Numbered from the stretch's first letter, positions 8,596 through 17,753 are shown. The stretch: DNA of 64,000 bases from Gordonia sp. PP30 (GCF_023100845.1 NZ_CP095864.1:3348001-3412000), one strand, 5' to 3'. The notes: a model not told the origin generated them from the sequence alone. Translations and numbers: made by a program.

Positions 8596-8922
8596 TCAGC
8601 GCTGTGGCCGGTCGAGTTCGGCCGCGAAGAAAGCCGATGCGCTCTTGAGGATCGCGTTGGCCCGCTTGAGCTCGGCATTCTCGCGCTTCAACCGCTTCAG
8701 CTCCGCTGACTCCTCACTCGTCGTCCCAACCCGCTGCCCGGCATCAACCTCGGCCTGACGACACCACTTCCTCACCGTCTCAGGCGTCCCGATCCCGAGC
8801 AGCGTCGCGACCTGCCTCATCGCCGCCCAGTCCGACTCGTGGTCGGCCCGGATCTCGCCAACCATCCTGACCGCCCGCTCACGCAGCTCGGCCGTGTACC
8901 TCTTCGACGTACTCCCTGCCAT
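8596..8922 (-). CDS. IS3-family transposase OrfA (helix-turn-helix, leucine zipper)
   Basis: 108 residues from ATG 8922 with GGATGGAG just upstream. A Transposase_8 helix-turn-helix (YTAELRERAVRMV...LGIGTPETVRKWCRQAEVD) binds the terminal repeats, followed by a heptad-rich coiled coil (SAELKRLKRENAELKRANAIL) for multimerisation. It ends AFFAAELDRPQR; shifting back one base gives AELDRPATALIVR, continuing into orfB, so the expected -1 frameshift joins the two. Confidence 0.92.
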   Translation of the reverse strand: MAGSTSKRYTAELRERAVRMVGEIRADHESDWAAMRQVATLLGIGTPETVRKWCRQAEVDAGQRVGTTSEESAELKRLKRENAELKRANAILKSASAFFAAELDRPQR

Positions 8923-8973
8923 GACTCCATCCTTCCCAAGGAACGGAGTCTCCGGACATGCCGGGGCGGTTCA

Positions 8974-9078
8974 GGCTCAACGGCCTGCGTTGGGGGCGTT
9001 TCGACACGGTCTGCGCCTGGCGGCTTGACCGGCTCAACGGGCTGTCTAAGGGGCGCCTCGACCGGCCCAACGGGCTGG
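8974..9078 (+). repeat. Dispersed repeat remnant right of the IS3 element
   Basis: Continuation of the repeat interrupted by the IS. GTTTCGACACGGTCTGCGCC-TGGCGGCTTGACCGGCTCAACGGGCTGTCTA (8999-9050 in outline) is almost identical to 7346-7395, and a degenerate second copy (CCTCGACCGGCCCAACGGGCTG) follows. The rest of the gap to 9140 shows no gene or further signal. Confidence 0.75.
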
Positions 9079-9140
9079 GCCGGACGCGTCCGACCAGCGG
9101 TCCGAGACTCCCCGCCGGCGGCAGACCTTCGCCGCGGCGG

Positions 9141-9764
9141 TTACGCGAAGTCGTTCTCGGCCAGGGCGCCGAAACCGGTCCCGGTGAGCCACTCCCCCAG
9201 TAGTCGGGCCGCGGCGTCGATCGCGGACGGCCAGTCCATCGCCGCATCATCGGCGTAGTCGCTCACGACCTTCACCAGCCGGATCGGCACCCCGAACTCG
9301 CCGCAGACGTGGACCAGAGCCGCGGCCTCCATGTCGACCAGATCGGCGCGCGCCGCGAGGGCGGTGCGCACGACGTCGTCGGTGACGAAGGTGTCACCCG
9401 TGGCGAGTACCGATCCGTCGCCGCCGGGCAGGCGCCAGGTGTCGCGGACCGGGTAGCCGAGGGCCGAGAGTTCACGGGCGGAGATGTCGTGCTCGATCAC
9501 CGTCGACGGCACGTACAGACCGCCGTGGTGCGGGTGCAGGGCTCCGGCCGTACCGATGTTCACCACCCGGCGGTAACGACCGGGCGCGGCGGCGAGACGC
9601 GTCGCCAGCGCCGTCGCCGAACGCACCTTGCCCAGACCGGTGATCAGGACCTCGGCGCCACCCGGCACATGCGCGGCCTCCGCCCGGGTGGCCGCGACCA
9701 CCAGCACGCCGTCGGTCGCTCCGCTCGCCCCGACATCCCCCGCCGCGTCGCTCGCCCCGGCCAT
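9141..9764 (-). CDS. Nucleosidase (PNP_UDP/MTA-SAH nucleosidase type)
   Basis: 207 residues of the phosphorylase/nucleosidase superfamily. Visible motifs are LITGLGKVRSATALA (substrate/phosphate loop), VVNIGTAGAL, DTFVTDD, VDMEAAALVHVC (purine/ribose-binding Glu region) and KVVSDYADDAA, where the Asp of SDYAD is the usual general acid. The family hydrolyses adenosylhomocysteine or methylthioadenosine and relatives; the mycobacterial counterpart is annotated mtn, but exact substrate is not fixed by sequence. The first 20 residues (MAGASDAAGDVGASGATDGV) are low complexity, so the functional start may lie a little downstream. Eight bases separate it from the SDR gene upstream, suggesting one operon. 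Confidence 0.8.
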   Translation of the reverse strand: MAGASDAAGDVGASGATDGVLVVAATRAEAAHVPGGAEVLITGLGKVRSATALATRLAAAPGRYRRVVNIGTAGALHPHHGGLYVPSTVIEHDISARELSALGYPVRDTWRLPGGDGSVLATGDTFVTDDVVRTALAARADLVDMEAAALVHVCGEFGVPIRLVKVVSDYADDAAMDWPSAIDAAARLLGEWLTGTGFGALAENDFA

Positions 9765-9772
9765 CCGGGCGA

Positions 9773-10741
9773 TCAGTCGCGATTGCCGGCGGGCGCCGAC
9801 GCCTGCGAGCCCGCGTCACCGGTCGCCGGGTCACTCACCGCACTGAGCCGCTGAAGGTAGTCGAACCGGTTGTTCGCGATCCGCATGACGATCTCGTAGG
9901 GCAGCGCGAACTTGCGCGCCCACCAGTAGCCGAAACGGGTGTCGAACGAGGTGTAGACCATGAACTTGTTGCGCACCACGCCCTTGCAGATCGACTTGGC
10001 CGCGGACTCGGGTGTCACGGCGATCTTGTGGAAGCCCTGGATCTGCTTCTGGATCGCCGGGTTGTCGCGGTCCAGGCCGGCGATCTCGACGGTGTCGACC
10101 AGCGGCGTGGCCACCCCGCCCGGGCAGACCAGACTGACACCGATACCGTGCCTGCGCAGATCGAACCGCAGCACCTCGGAGACCCCGCGGATACCGAATT
10201 TGGAAGCACTGTACGCCGCGTGCCAGGGCAGGGCCAGCAGCCCGGCCGCCGACGACACGTTGACCAGCTGCCCACCGGTGCCGCGGCGCACCATCGGCGG
10301 TACGAAGCACTCGATGATGTGGATCGGGCCCATCAGATTGATGTCGACCATCCGACGCCACTGCCGGTGCTGCAACGTCTCGACGGTGCCCCACGCCGAC
10401 ACCCCGGCGACGTTCATCACCACATCCATGACGCCGACCTCGGCCGCCACGTCACGCGCGAAGGCGGCGACCCAGTCGTAGTCGGACACGTCACCCGCGC
10501 GGTGGTACAGCACCGTGCCGCCGTCGTCCTTGATCGCGGCGACCACTTGGTCCAGCGCGCCGGTCTGCACATCGGTGAGCACCAGCGCACCGCCCTGCCG
10601 GGCCACCTCGAACGCCGTCGCCCGGCCGATACCGCTGGCGGCCCCGGTGATCAGTACGGTGCGGCCTCGGAAACTCGGCACCGGGGTCGGCATGTACACG
10701 AGGTCGCGGAGGGTCTTCAGAGACGGCAGTGGCAAGCCCAT
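9773..10741 (-). CDS. SDR-family NAD(P)-dependent oxidoreductase
   Basis: 322 residues, a classical short-chain dehydrogenase. The Rossmann motif TGAASGIG sits near residues 32-39 behind an N-terminal extension (PLPSLKTLRDLVYMPTPVPSFRGR). NVAG, the catalytic Ser in VSSAAGLL and YSASK (Tyr/Lys) follow in order. The C-terminal extension (RFGYWWARKFALPYEIVMRIANNRF) may contact membrane and matches a group of mycobacterial SDRs of unknown substrate. It is the upstream member of a pair with the nucleosidase. Confidence 0.88.
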   Translation of the reverse strand: MGLPLPSLKTLRDLVYMPTPVPSFRGRTVLITGAASGIGRATAFEVARQGGALVLTDVQTGALDQVVAAIKDDGGTVLYHRAGDVSDYDWVAAFARDVAAEVGVMDVVMNVAGVSAWGTVETLQHRQWRRMVDINLMGPIHIIECFVPPMVRRGTGGQLVNVSSAAGLLALPWHAAYSASKFGIRGVSEVLRFDLRRHGIGVSLVCPGGVATPLVDTVEIAGLDRDNPAIQKQIQGFHKIAVTPESAAKSICKGVVRNKFMVYTSFDTRFGYWWARKFALPYEIVMRIANNRFDYLQRLSAVSDPATGDAGSQASAPAGNRD

Positions 10742-10800
10742 GCCTCGACTGTAGTGGCCCCGGTCACCGTGCGGCCACCGACCACCCGCGAGCTATCGGG

Positions 10801-11853
10801 TCAGATCGGCAACTTCCCGCCGAAAACGGCGTACACGACGGCGAGCATCGCCTTGAGGACCTGCGACGAGACGTCCGAGCCCTGCGCGGCCAGGATCGAT
10901 TCCGCTTCGGCGAGGCTCGACGCCTTCGAGAGCTGCTCGATCAGCGGACCGACCGCCGAGAGGGCGGCGAGATCGGACATGTCGCTCGCACCGGTGTCGG
11001 CGCCCGTGCCCTCGCCGGGGGCGAGCGGAACCGGGTTCGGCGCCGGGGCGGTCGACAGGTAACTCGTGATGCCGTTGGTCACCGCCATCGCATAGCGGGT
11101 GTCGCCCGCCGCCGACGACAGCTCGCGGGCCTCGGCCGGGTTCGAGAGATTGCCCATCTCGAGGAAGACGAGCGGCACCTTGGTCAGGTTGGCGCCGGCG
11201 ATGTCGCTGCGCGTCTGGATGCCGTCGGCGATACCGCCGTAGTTCGCCGGGGTGAAGTTCGCGCGCTTGAGGGCATCGCGCATCGCCTCGGTCGCCTGGC
11301 GTCCCCGGCCACCCTGCACCGATGTCACCGTCGCGTCCGGCACCGGCAGGGCCGGCACGATCAGATGGAAACCGGACTTCCCGGCGTCGGCCCCGGCACT
11401 GGTCGAATCCGCGTGCAGGCTGACGGCGAGATCGGCGCCGGACGCGCTCGCCGCCGCGGCGCGCTCATCGACGCAGCCACCCCAGCCGGTGTCGTTGTTG
11501 CGGCTCAGGATCACCTTGGCGCCCTCGCGTTCCAGCCCGGCCTTGACCAGCTGCGCGACGTTCCAGTTGATGGTGTGTTCGGTCATGCCGGTCACCGCGG
11601 TCGCGCCGGTGGTCTGGCAGTCCTTGGTCCCACCGCGACCGTCCGGCACCTGCTTGGTCAGCGAATGCCCGTCGGTCCCGCCCTGGTGCCCGGGATCGAG
11701 AAACACCGTGCGGCCCGTCAGCGAACCGGCGGCGGGCGTCGGTGCGGCGGGGTCGGCCGCGGCCGGGGCGACGACGGCACCGGTCGCGAGCACGCCGGTC
11801 GCCGCGACGCACATCAGCGTGCGGGCACGACGACGGACAGAGAGTACAGACAT
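10801..11853 (-). CDS. Secreted N-acetylmuramoyl-L-alanine amidase (Rv3717/Ami1-like)
   Basis: 350 residues from ATG 11853, chosen because GGAGG lies 8 bases upstream; the longer frame upstream is unsupported. A Sec signal peptide (SVRRRARTLMCVAATGVLATGAVVAPAAA) precedes an Amidase_3 zinc domain: DPGHQGG (Zn-His), TEHTINWNVA (Zn-Glu), SLHADS (Zn-His) and LEMGNLSN with the catalytic Glu. It cleaves the lactyl-Ala bond between glycan and stem peptide in the periplasm. The C-terminal 90 residues beyond the catalytic domain (ASDMSDLAALSAVG...) are not assigned to a family. It is separate from the downstream SDR by 59 bases. Confidence 0.92.
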   Translation of the reverse strand: MSVLSVRRRARTLMCVAATGVLATGAVVAPAAADPAAPTPAAGSLTGRTVFLDPGHQGGTDGHSLTKQVPDGRGGTKDCQTTGATAVTGMTEHTINWNVAQLVKAGLEREGAKVILSRNNDTGWGGCVDERAAAASASGADLAVSLHADSTSAGADAGKSGFHLIVPALPVPDATVTSVQGGRGRQATEAMRDALKRANFTPANYGGIADGIQTRSDIAGANLTKVPLVFLEMGNLSNPAEARELSSAAGDTRYAMAVTNGITSYLSTAPAPNPVPLAPGEGTGADTGASDMSDLAALSAVGPLIEQLSKASSLAEAESILAAQGSDVSSQVLKAMLAVVYAVFGGKLPI

Positions 11854-11960
11854 GAGAACATCCTCCAGATCACCAGCGGTCACACTGGTCACTTCTGTAA
11901 CAAGTGAATCAGCGCACCGCGATACCTGGCAACTCGATCCCGGCCACCAGCGGGAAATCG

Positions 11961-13001
11961 TTAGTCGGCTGTGACCACGTGCCGGGTCAGATGCAGGATC
12001 CCGTGCTCGTCCCCGGGGTCGGCGGGCGTCAGCACATCGTCGAGCGCGATCCGCGCGGCCTCGGTGTCGAGTCCGGCACCGATCACCACCAATGACGTCC
12101 GCGGCTCGCCCGCCGGCCACTGTCGCACGCCGACCCGAACGAAGCCGCCGACCGCATGTACTTCATAGGCGTGGCCGCGGTGGCCGGGAAGGTCGACGAA
12201 CGCCAGGCCTTTGCAGCGATAGGCGCCGGCGGGCGGGCGTTCCAAGAAGTGGGCGAGCCGGCGCGGGTCGACCGGCCGCGGGTCGTCGAGCGCGACCGAT
12301 TCGAACGCGTCGTGCAGGTGCTCGTGGTGTCCGTGATGGTCGTCGTGCTCGATCAACAGGTCGCCGATGGTGAGCTGCCGCGGCCCGTCGTCGGCCGACA
12401 CCCCCGACGATTCGACGAGCAGTCCGGGATCGATGGCGCCGCCGACCACCGGCAGCATCGGCGCCGTCGGATTGAGCGCGGCGAGTCGTGCACCGGTCGC
12501 CTCCAGTTCTCCCGCGGAGACCAGGTCGGCCTTGTTGCCCACCACCAGATCCGCGATCGCGATGTGCTCGGCCACCGCCGGATGGGCGTCGAGCGTGGCG
12601 GCCAGCTGCGGCAGGTCGACGACGTAGATCAGCCCGCCGTAGGCGACCCGCTCGTCCCGCGCGGCCAGCACCATCCGGACCAGCGCTCGCGGCTCCGCGA
12701 TGCCGCTCGCCTCGATCACGATCGCGTCGACCCCGGACGCCGCCAGCTCGGCGAGCGCCTCCCCCAGCCCGTCGGCGTCGGTGGTGCAGCAGATGCAGCC
12801 GTTGGTGAGGTTCAGCGTCCCCGCCGACCGGCCCGACACCAGGAGCGCGTCGATGTTGACCGCACCGAAATCGTTCACCAGCACGCCGAAGCGCCGCCCG
12901 TCGGCGTGCCGCAGGAGATGGTTCAGCAGCGTCGTCTTCCCCGCCCCGAGGAAACCCGCGAGAATCACCACCGGAACCGGCCGGACGGCGGCCCCGCTCA
13001 C
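11961..13001 (-). CDS. COG0523/CobW-family GTPase, likely zinc metallochaperone
   Basis: 346 residues from GTG 13001, which overlaps the trhO stop (GTGA). The frame runs on into trhO, but the G1 motif GFLGAGKTT would then be far inside. Walker A is at residues 16-24, the family's metal-binding Cys-Ile-Cys-Cys at 69-72 (TNGCICC), Walker B follows in IVIEASG and NKAD is present. A histidine-rich loop ([14 protein letters not shown]) lies in the middle and the CobW_C domain at the end. Cys-x-Cys-Cys plus a His loop is typical of zinc-related members (ZNG1/YciC type), often under Zur control; I see no clear Zur box. Coupling to trhO suggests cotranscription. Confidence 0.88.
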   Translation of the reverse strand: MSGAAVRPVPVVILAGFLGAGKTTLLNHLLRHADGRRFGVLVNDFGAVNIDALLVSGRSAGTLNLTNGCICCTTDADGLGEALAELAASGVDAIVIEASGIAEPRALVRMVLAARDERVAYGGLIYVVDLPQLAATLDAHPAVAEHIAIADLVVGNKADLVSAGELEATGARLAALNPTAPMLPVVGGAIDPGLLVESSGVSADDGPRQLTIGDLLIEHDDHHGHHEHLHDAFESVALDDPRPVDPRRLAHFLERPPAGAYRCKGLAFVDLPGHRGHAYEVHAVGGFVRVGVRQWPAGEPRTSLVVIGAGLDTEAARIALDDVLTPADPGDEHGILHLTRHVVTAD

Positions 13002-13852
13002 GCCGAGACCGGGCGGCAACTCGCGCACAGCACGGCGAGATCCCGGCCGAGACGATCGGGATGATTCGCGATCCGATTGGTCGGCGATCCACATTCGGCG
13101 CATTTCCCGATCACCGCGGCGCGCGGCGAGAAATCGATACTCATTCGCTCGTCGAAGACGTAGAGCGATCCCTGCCAGAGACCGTCGTCGCGATACCGCT
13201 CGCCGTAGCGGACGATCCCGCCGTCGAGCTGATACACCTCCCCGAAACCACGATTGCGCAGCAACGCGGTGAGGACTTCACAGCGGACGCCCCCGGTGCA
13301 GTACGTCACCAGCGGCCGGTCCTTCAGATGATCCAAGGCGCCGCTATCGATCAGCGGCACGAAATCGCGGGTGGTGGTCACCGGCGGAACCACCGCCCCG
13401 GCGAATCGGCCGATCTCCGCTTCTATCGCATTTCGGCCGTCCAGGAATACGACCTCGTCACCGCGTTCCTCGATCAGCCGGTGCACTTGTTCGGGCGACA
13501 GCCGCGGACCGCCACCGATCACGCCATCGGCGTCGACCCGCACCTCGTCCGGCACGCCGAAAGTGACGATCTCCGAGCGGACCTTGACGCTGAGCCGCGG
13601 GAAATCCGCACCCGTTCCCGGCGACCATTTGATGTCCGCATCGGCGAACGGACCGTAACCTCGTGTCGCTCGCACATAGCGTTTGACGTCGGGCAGATCG
13701 CCACCCACTGTCGCGTTGATCCCATGAGGTGACACGATGATCCTGCCGCGCAATCCCAGCGACTCGGCAACCGCGAGCTGCCACAGGCGGATCGCCTCGG
13801 GGTCCGGGAGTGGCGTGAACACGTAGAAGAGCACGATCTTGGGAGTAGCCAC
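12998..13852 (-). CDS. trhO: tRNA uridine(34) hydroxylase TrhO (rhodanese-type)
   Basis: 284 residues from GTG 13852 ([21 protein letters not shown], the normal start of the actinobacterial family). An N-terminal ferredoxin-like UPF0176 domain is followed by a rhodanese domain with [15 protein letters not shown] and the active-site loop [12 protein letters not shown]-terminal four-Cys segment ([12 protein letters not shown]...VLCASC) looks zinc binding. TrhO catalyses oxygen-dependent hydroxylation of U34 in certain tRNAs (ho5U, precursor of cmo5U/mo5U). Its start codon is one base away from that of the divergent lipoprotein gene. Confidence 0.93.
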   Translation of the reverse strand: MATPKIVLFYVFTPLPDPEAIRLWQLAVAESLGLRGRIIVSPHGINATVGGDLPDVKRYVRATRGYGPFADADIKWSPGTGADFPRLSVKVRSEIVTFGVPDEVRVDADGVIGGGPRLSPEQVHRLIEERGDEVVFLDGRNAIEAEIGRFAGAVVPPVTTTRDFVPLIDSGALDHLKDRPLVTYCTGGVRCEVLTALLRNRGFGEVYQLDGGIVRYGERYRDDGLWQGSLYVFDERMSIDFSPRAAVIGKCAECGSPTNRIANHPDRLGRDLAVLCASCRPVSA

Positions 13853-13853
13853 G

Positions 13854-14609
13854 GTGCCAGGGTACGGATTCGCCCGGAAAGTCGTCGCCGCCGCCCTCGG
13901 CGGAGCGGTCCTGTTCACGGTGACCGGATGCGGTCTCCTCGGTGACGACGGCGGCAAACCGGCGGCCATCGTGATCCCGTCGAAAGACGCGCTGACCACC
14001 GAGTCATCGCCACCGACCCTTTCCGAATCGACCTCGGTGAGCCGCCCGCAGCGGTCGTACACCATCGCGCCGGGTGACAGCTATCGGGCGGTGATCGACG
14101 ACGCCCCGCACGTCGGCGTCGGCGACTTCCATCTCGGCGCCACCACGCCGACCGGCGACCGCACCGACAATCTGTCGGGCGTGCACTTCTCCACCCCGGA
14201 CCGTTCCGTGGTCTGCTCGACGGGCAACAACGGCGCCGACGCGCTGGTGTGCTCATCCAGCGAAGTGCGCGGCACCGCGACGCCGCCGGCGGGCACTCCC
14301 GCCGGATGCGACTGGAGCCGCGATCTGGTGGTGCTCAATTCCGACAGTCTCTCGGCCGGCGCCTGCGCCAATCTCTATCCGGTTCTGTATCGTTCGCACA
14401 TCCTGGAGTTCGGTACCGCGCTCTCCGCCGACAGTTTCAGTTGTCTCAGCGACGTCGACGGGCTGTACTGCCTGGAATCGGCGTCGGACCGGGGATTCGC
14501 CCTCACCCGAAGCGGCTATCGGGAAATCCAGGGAAACGATCGTGCACCCGTCGCGCTCCGCGGTGCCGCATCATCCACGGATACGACTTCACCCAGTCCG
14601 ACACGCTGA
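13854..14609 (+). CDS. Putative secreted lipoprotein, unknown function
   Basis: 251 residues from GTG 13854; a TTG at 13839 is an alternative. The signal peptide ends in a lipobox, TVTGC with Cys26, then a Ser/Thr-rich linker and a domain with several cysteines (VCSTG, LVCSSS, GCDWS, GACAN, SCLSD, YCLES) that could form disulfides outside the cell. I do not recognise the domain, although phrases such as [16 protein letters not shown] resemble many small mycobacterial secreted proteins. Start codons of this gene and trhO are separated by a single base. Confidence 0.75.
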   Translation: MPGYGFARKVVAAALGGAVLFTVTGCGLLGDDGGKPAAIVIPSKDALTTESSPPTLSESTSVSRPQRSYTIAPGDSYRAVIDDAPHVGVGDFHLGATTPTGDRTDNLSGVHFSTPDRSVVCSTGNNGADALVCSSSEVRGTATPPAGTPAGCDWSRDLVVLNSDSLSAGACANLYPVLYRSHILEFGTALSADSFSCLSDVDGLYCLESASDRGFALTRSGYREIQGNDRAPVALRGAASSTDTTSPSPTR

Positions 14610-14654
14610 AATCGGCTGTTATCGGACGCCTTGTTCCATCGCAATACGATTGTT

Positions 14655-14683
14655 TTGTACACTCGCCGGTGAGGGGATATAAA
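14655..14683 (+). promoter_or_regulatory. Probable lsr2 promoter
   Basis: A -35-like TTGTAC (14655-14660) and a -10-like TATAAA (14678-14683) are separated by 17 bases, within an unusually AT-rich stretch for this genome and 37 bases upstream of the lsr2 ATG. Spacing and sequence fit a SigA-type promoter with a start near 14690. Confidence 0.65.
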
Positions 14684-14719
14684 AGCGAGCGTCATCGCAC
14701 CGACAGACAGAGGGAACGC

Positions 14720-15043
14720 ATGGCCAAGAAGACCAAGATTCAGATCGTCGACGACATCGACGGCGCCGAACTCGACGACTACGAAACCGTGCGGTGGAGC
14801 CTCGACGGCAAGAGCTACGAATTCGACACCTCGCCGGAACACGCCGCCGAATTCCGCGACGCGGTGGCGACCTATGTCGCCGCGTCTCGGGTGATCGGTG
14901 GCCGCAGCACCCGCCGCGCATCGGCTGCCAAGTCGGCCGATACCCGCGCGATTCGTGCCTGGGCCAGCGAGAACGGCCACTCGGTGAGCGACCGCGGCCG
15001 TATCCCGGCCGACATCATCGCCGCCTACGAGGCCGCGCACTGA
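14720..15043 (+). CDS. lsr2: Nucleoid-associated silencing protein Lsr2
   Basis: 107 residues from ATG 14720, with GAGGGAAC upstream. The N-terminal dimerisation/oligomerisation domain (KKTKIQIVDDIDG...VRWSLDGKSYEFDTS) is joined by a basic linker to the DNA-binding tail, where Arg92-Gly93-Arg94 (SDRGRIPADI) is the AT-hook-like motif that enters the minor groove. Lsr2 is the actinobacterial H-NS analogue, coating AT-rich and foreign DNA. Length is typical (about 110). It stands as a single-gene unit with its own promoter and terminator. Confidence 0.97.
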   Translation: MAKKTKIQIVDDIDGAELDDYETVRWSLDGKSYEFDTSPEHAAEFRDAVATYVAASRVIGGRSTRRASAAKSADTRAIRAWASENGHSVSDRGRIPADIIAAYEAAH

Positions 15044-15058
15044 AAGCACGCTTCCGCT

Positions 15059-15097
15059 GACTCGGGCCCCGCGACGATCCGTCGCGGGGCCCGAGTC
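15059..15097 (+). terminator. Strong hairpin terminator after lsr2
   Basis: A perfect 17-base stem (15059-15075 with 15081-15097) and a 5-base loop GATCC, starting 16 bases after the lsr2 stop. There is no U-tract, as is common for actinobacterial terminators. Confidence 0.85.
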
Positions 15098-15220
15098 GTC
15101 CGGCGACCGATACGGGCGGACCGCGACGACCGCCAGGGGCGGGCGGCACGAAATGAGCACTTTCGGCCGCGATGATTTTTATTGCGAGCGGCGGCGCCGC
15201 GGCCGATAGGGTTACTCCTC

Positions 15221-16957
15221 ATGTCCCTGCAGATACTCCGCCGGCGGGTACTGGCACTGATCCTCGTCGCATTCAGCGTCCTCGCCCTCGCCGCATGCGG
15301 CTCGGGTGACGGCAAGAACAAGGACGGCCTGTGCGCCCCGCCCGGCATCAAATCCGCCGCGGCCGCGCCGCAGAACCTGAACACCTCCGAGCAGGCCGTC
15401 GACCAGTACACCACCGCGGGCACCCTGCCGCTGGACCAGATCGACGTCGCCAAGCTGAACCTGATCGATCCGGGCACGCTCACCGTCGGCACCCTCTCCG
15501 ACGCGCCGCCGAGCATCTGCCTCAACTCCGCCGGTACCTACACCGGCTTCGACAACGAGCTCCTCAAGGCCGTCGCCGCCAAGCTCGGCCTGAAGGTGAA
15601 GTTCGTCGGCACCGAATTCGCCGGGCTGCTGTCCCAGGTGGCCAATCACCGCTTCGACGTGGGATCGTCGTCGATCACCACCACCGAGGACCGCCGCAAG
15701 ACCGTCGGCTTCACCAACGGCTACGACTTCGGGTACTTCTCGCTGGTCGCCTCGCAGACCGGCGCGATCCGCGGCTTCTCCGACCTGACCGGCGGGCAGC
15801 GGATCGGCGTGGTCCAGGGCACCGTGCAGGACGACTACGTCACCAACACGCTGAAGCTGAACCCGGTCAAGTTCCCGGACTACGCGACGGCCTACGCCAA
15901 CCTCAAGAGCGGTCAGATCGACGCCTGGGTGGCCCCCAGCCAGCAGGCCGAGGGCGCCATTCAGTCCGGCGACGGCATGGCCATCCTCGAGGACACCTTC
16001 AGCGTCAACAACTTCGTCGGCTGGGCCACGCCGCGCGGTGACCAGCCGCTGATCGACGCGCTCAACAGCGGCCTGGACGCGGTGATCGCCGACGGCACCT
16101 GGGCCAAGCTGTACACCAACTGGGTGCCGCGCGAACTGCCCGCCGGCTGGAAGCCCGGCTCCAAGGCCGCGCCGATGCCGCAGCTGCCCGACTTCCGGCA
16201 GATCGCCGCCGACAACGCCACCAACCCGCAGTCGGAGGCCGTCGCCAAGAAGGGCACGCTGGCCCAGCTGGGAGACACGTTCTTCAACTGGGAGCTGTAC
16301 CGCAAGGCCTTCCCCGATCTGTTCAAGACGGGTCTGCCGAACACGATCATCCTGGCCCTGGTGTCGGGCGTCGTCGGCACCCTGGCGGGCATGCTGCTGG
16401 CGGTGGCCGGTATCTCCCGGACACGCTGGCTGCGCTGGCCGGCCCGCGTCTACACCGACGTGTTCCGCGGGCTGCCCGCCGTCGTCGTCATCCTGCTCAT
16501 CGGCCTGGGCATCGGGCCGCTGGTCAAGAACGTGACCGGCGGCAACCCGTACTGGCTCGGCGCACTCGCCCTGGCATTACTGGCGGCGGCCTACATCGGC
16601 GAGATCTTCCGGTCCGGAATCCAGAGCGTGGAGACCGGCCAGATGGAAGCGGCCCGCGCCCTCGGCTTCTCGTATTCGCGCTCGATGGCCCTGGTGGTGA
16701 TCCCGCAGGGCGTGCGGCGCGTGCTGCCCGCCCTGATGAACCAGTTCATCGTGCTGATCAAGGATTCGTCCCTGATCTACTTCCTCGGTCTGCTCGCCAG
16801 CCAGCGGGAGTTGTTCGCCGTCGGCCGCGACCTCAACGCGAACACCGGCAATCTCTCCCCGCTGATGGCGGCCGGTCTGATCTACCTGCTGCTGACCATC
16901 CCGCTGACCCATCTGGTCAATTACATCGACAAGCGTCTGCGGACCGGAAAGGCCTGA
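15221..16957 (+). CDS. Polar amino acid ABC transporter: fused lipoprotein binding protein and permease
   Basis: 578 residues from ATG 15221. A lipobox LALAAC (Cys26) anchors a type-3 solute-binding domain (about 80-310) with GTLTVGTLSDAPP, YTGFDNELLKAVAAKLG and SSITTTEDRRKTVGFTN, then a linker and a His/Glu/Gln/Arg/opine-type permease domain (about 375-575) with five hydrophobic helices and the EAARALGFSYSRSMALVVIPQ coupling loop. Such fusions are known in actinobacteria and firmicutes. It probably imports glutamine or another polar amino acid together with the ATPase one base downstream. No clear Shine-Dalgarno precedes the ATG. Confidence 0.92.
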   Translation: MSLQILRRRVLALILVAFSVLALAACGSGDGKNKDGLCAPPGIKSAAAAPQNLNTSEQAVDQYTTAGTLPLDQIDVAKLNLIDPGTLTVGTLSDAPPSICLNSAGTYTGFDNELLKAVAAKLGLKVKFVGTEFAGLLSQVANHRFDVGSSSITTTEDRRKTVGFTNGYDFGYFSLVASQTGAIRGFSDLTGGQRIGVVQGTVQDDYVTNTLKLNPVKFPDYATAYANLKSGQIDAWVAPSQQAEGAIQSGDGMAILEDTFSVNNFVGWATPRGDQPLIDALNSGLDAVIADGTWAKLYTNWVPRELPAGWKPGSKAAPMPQLPDFRQIAADNATNPQSEAVAKKGTLAQLGDTFFNWELYRKAFPDLFKTGLPNTIILALVSGVVGTLAGMLLAVAGISRTRWLRWPARVYTDVFRGLPAVVVILLIGLGIGPLVKNVTGGNPYWLGALALALLAAAYIGEIFRSGIQSVETGQMEAARALGFSYSRSMALVVIPQGVRRVLPALMNQFIVLIKDSSLIYFLGLLASQRELFAVGRDLNANTGNLSPLMAAGLIYLLLTIPLTHLVNYIDKRLRTGKA

Positions 16958-16958
16958 G

Positions 16959-17753
16959 ATGAGCTCCCCCACTCCGGCGAACGCCCCGGAACCCGAAACC
17001 ACCGAGGTGATCCCGCTCGCCGCACCGAGCCCGGTGTCGCTCACCGGCACCGGCCTGCACCTGGCCTTCGGCGACAACCAGGTGCTGCGGGGCGTCGACA
17101 TCCACGTCGACGCGGGCACGACGACCACCGTCATCGGCCCGTCCGGCTCGGGCAAGTCGACGCTGCTGCGCGTGCTCAACCGTCTGCACGAACCGCAGGC
17201 CGGCGACATCCTGATCGACGGCCGGTCCGTCCTGCACGACAACCCGGATGAGCTGCGCCGCCGTATCGGCATGGTCTTCCAGCAGTTCAACCTGTTTCCG
17301 CACATGACCGTCGCCGAGAACATCTCGCTCGCGCCACGCAAGCTGCGCAAGCTCGGCAAGGACGAGGCCCGCGATCTGGCGCTGGCGCAGCTCGACGCCG
17401 TCGGGCTCAAGGAGAAGGCCGATGTCCGGCCGTCGACGCTGTCCGGCGGCCAGCAGCAGCGCGTCGCGATCGCCCGCGCGCTCGCCATGAAGCCGGAGAT
17501 CATGTTCTTCGACGAGGCCACCAGCGCGCTCGACCCGGAGCTGGTCAAGGGTGTGCTGGCGCTGATGACCGAACTGTCCCGCGAGGGCATGACGATGGTC
17601 GTGGTGACCCACGAGATGGGTTACGCGCGCAACGTCTCCGACAACGTGCTGTTCATGGACGGCGGTGTCGTCGTCGAGACCGGCTCCCCGGAGCAGTTGT
17701 TCGACGCGCCGTCGAGCGAGCGCCTGCAGACCTTCCTGTCCGAGGTCCTGTAG
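16959..17753 (+). CDS. Polar amino acid ABC transporter ATP-binding protein (GlnQ-like)
   Basis: 264 residues. Walker A GPSGSGKST, Q-loop FQQFNLFPH, signature LSGGQQQRVAIARA, Walker B IMFFDEATSALDPE and the H-loop VVTHE are all intact. The first 25 residues (PTPANAPEPETTEVIP) are an unstructured extension before the ATPase fold. It follows the fused binding protein-permease by one base and completes that importer; the permease dimer would carry two binding domains. Confidence 0.94.
   Translation: MSSPTPANAPEPETTEVIPLAAPSPVSLTGTGLHLAFGDNQVLRGVDIHVDAGTTTTVIGPSGSGKSTLLRVLNRLHEPQAGDILIDGRSVLHDNPDELRRRIGMVFQQFNLFPHMTVAENISLAPRKLRKLGKDEARDLALAQLDAVGLKEKADVRPSTLSGGQQQRVAIARALAMKPEIMFFDEATSALDPELVKGVLALMTELSREGMTMVVVTHEMGYARNVSDNVLFMDGGVVVETGSPEQLFDAPSSERLQTFLSEVL

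Larger units (their letters stand above)
7614..8973 (-). mobile_element. Complete IS3-family insertion sequence, 1360 bp
   Basis: Perfect 27-base terminal inverted repeats lie at 7614-7640 and 8947-8973 (outer end TGAACCGCCCCGG). They are flanked by the 3-base direct repeat GGC (7611-7613 and 8974-8976), the short target duplication usual for IS3-family elements. Two overlapping-type frames, orfA and orfB, are read on the minus strand. The element splits a dispersed 45-bp repeat locus. Intact ends, target duplication and both frames suggest recent insertion and possible activity. Confidence 0.93.

Noticed and set aside
8593..8640. IS3 orfA/orfB frame break as a disabling mutation
   Set aside because: A -1 offset at this point is the normal programmed arrangement of IS3-family elements, and both frames are otherwise intact.
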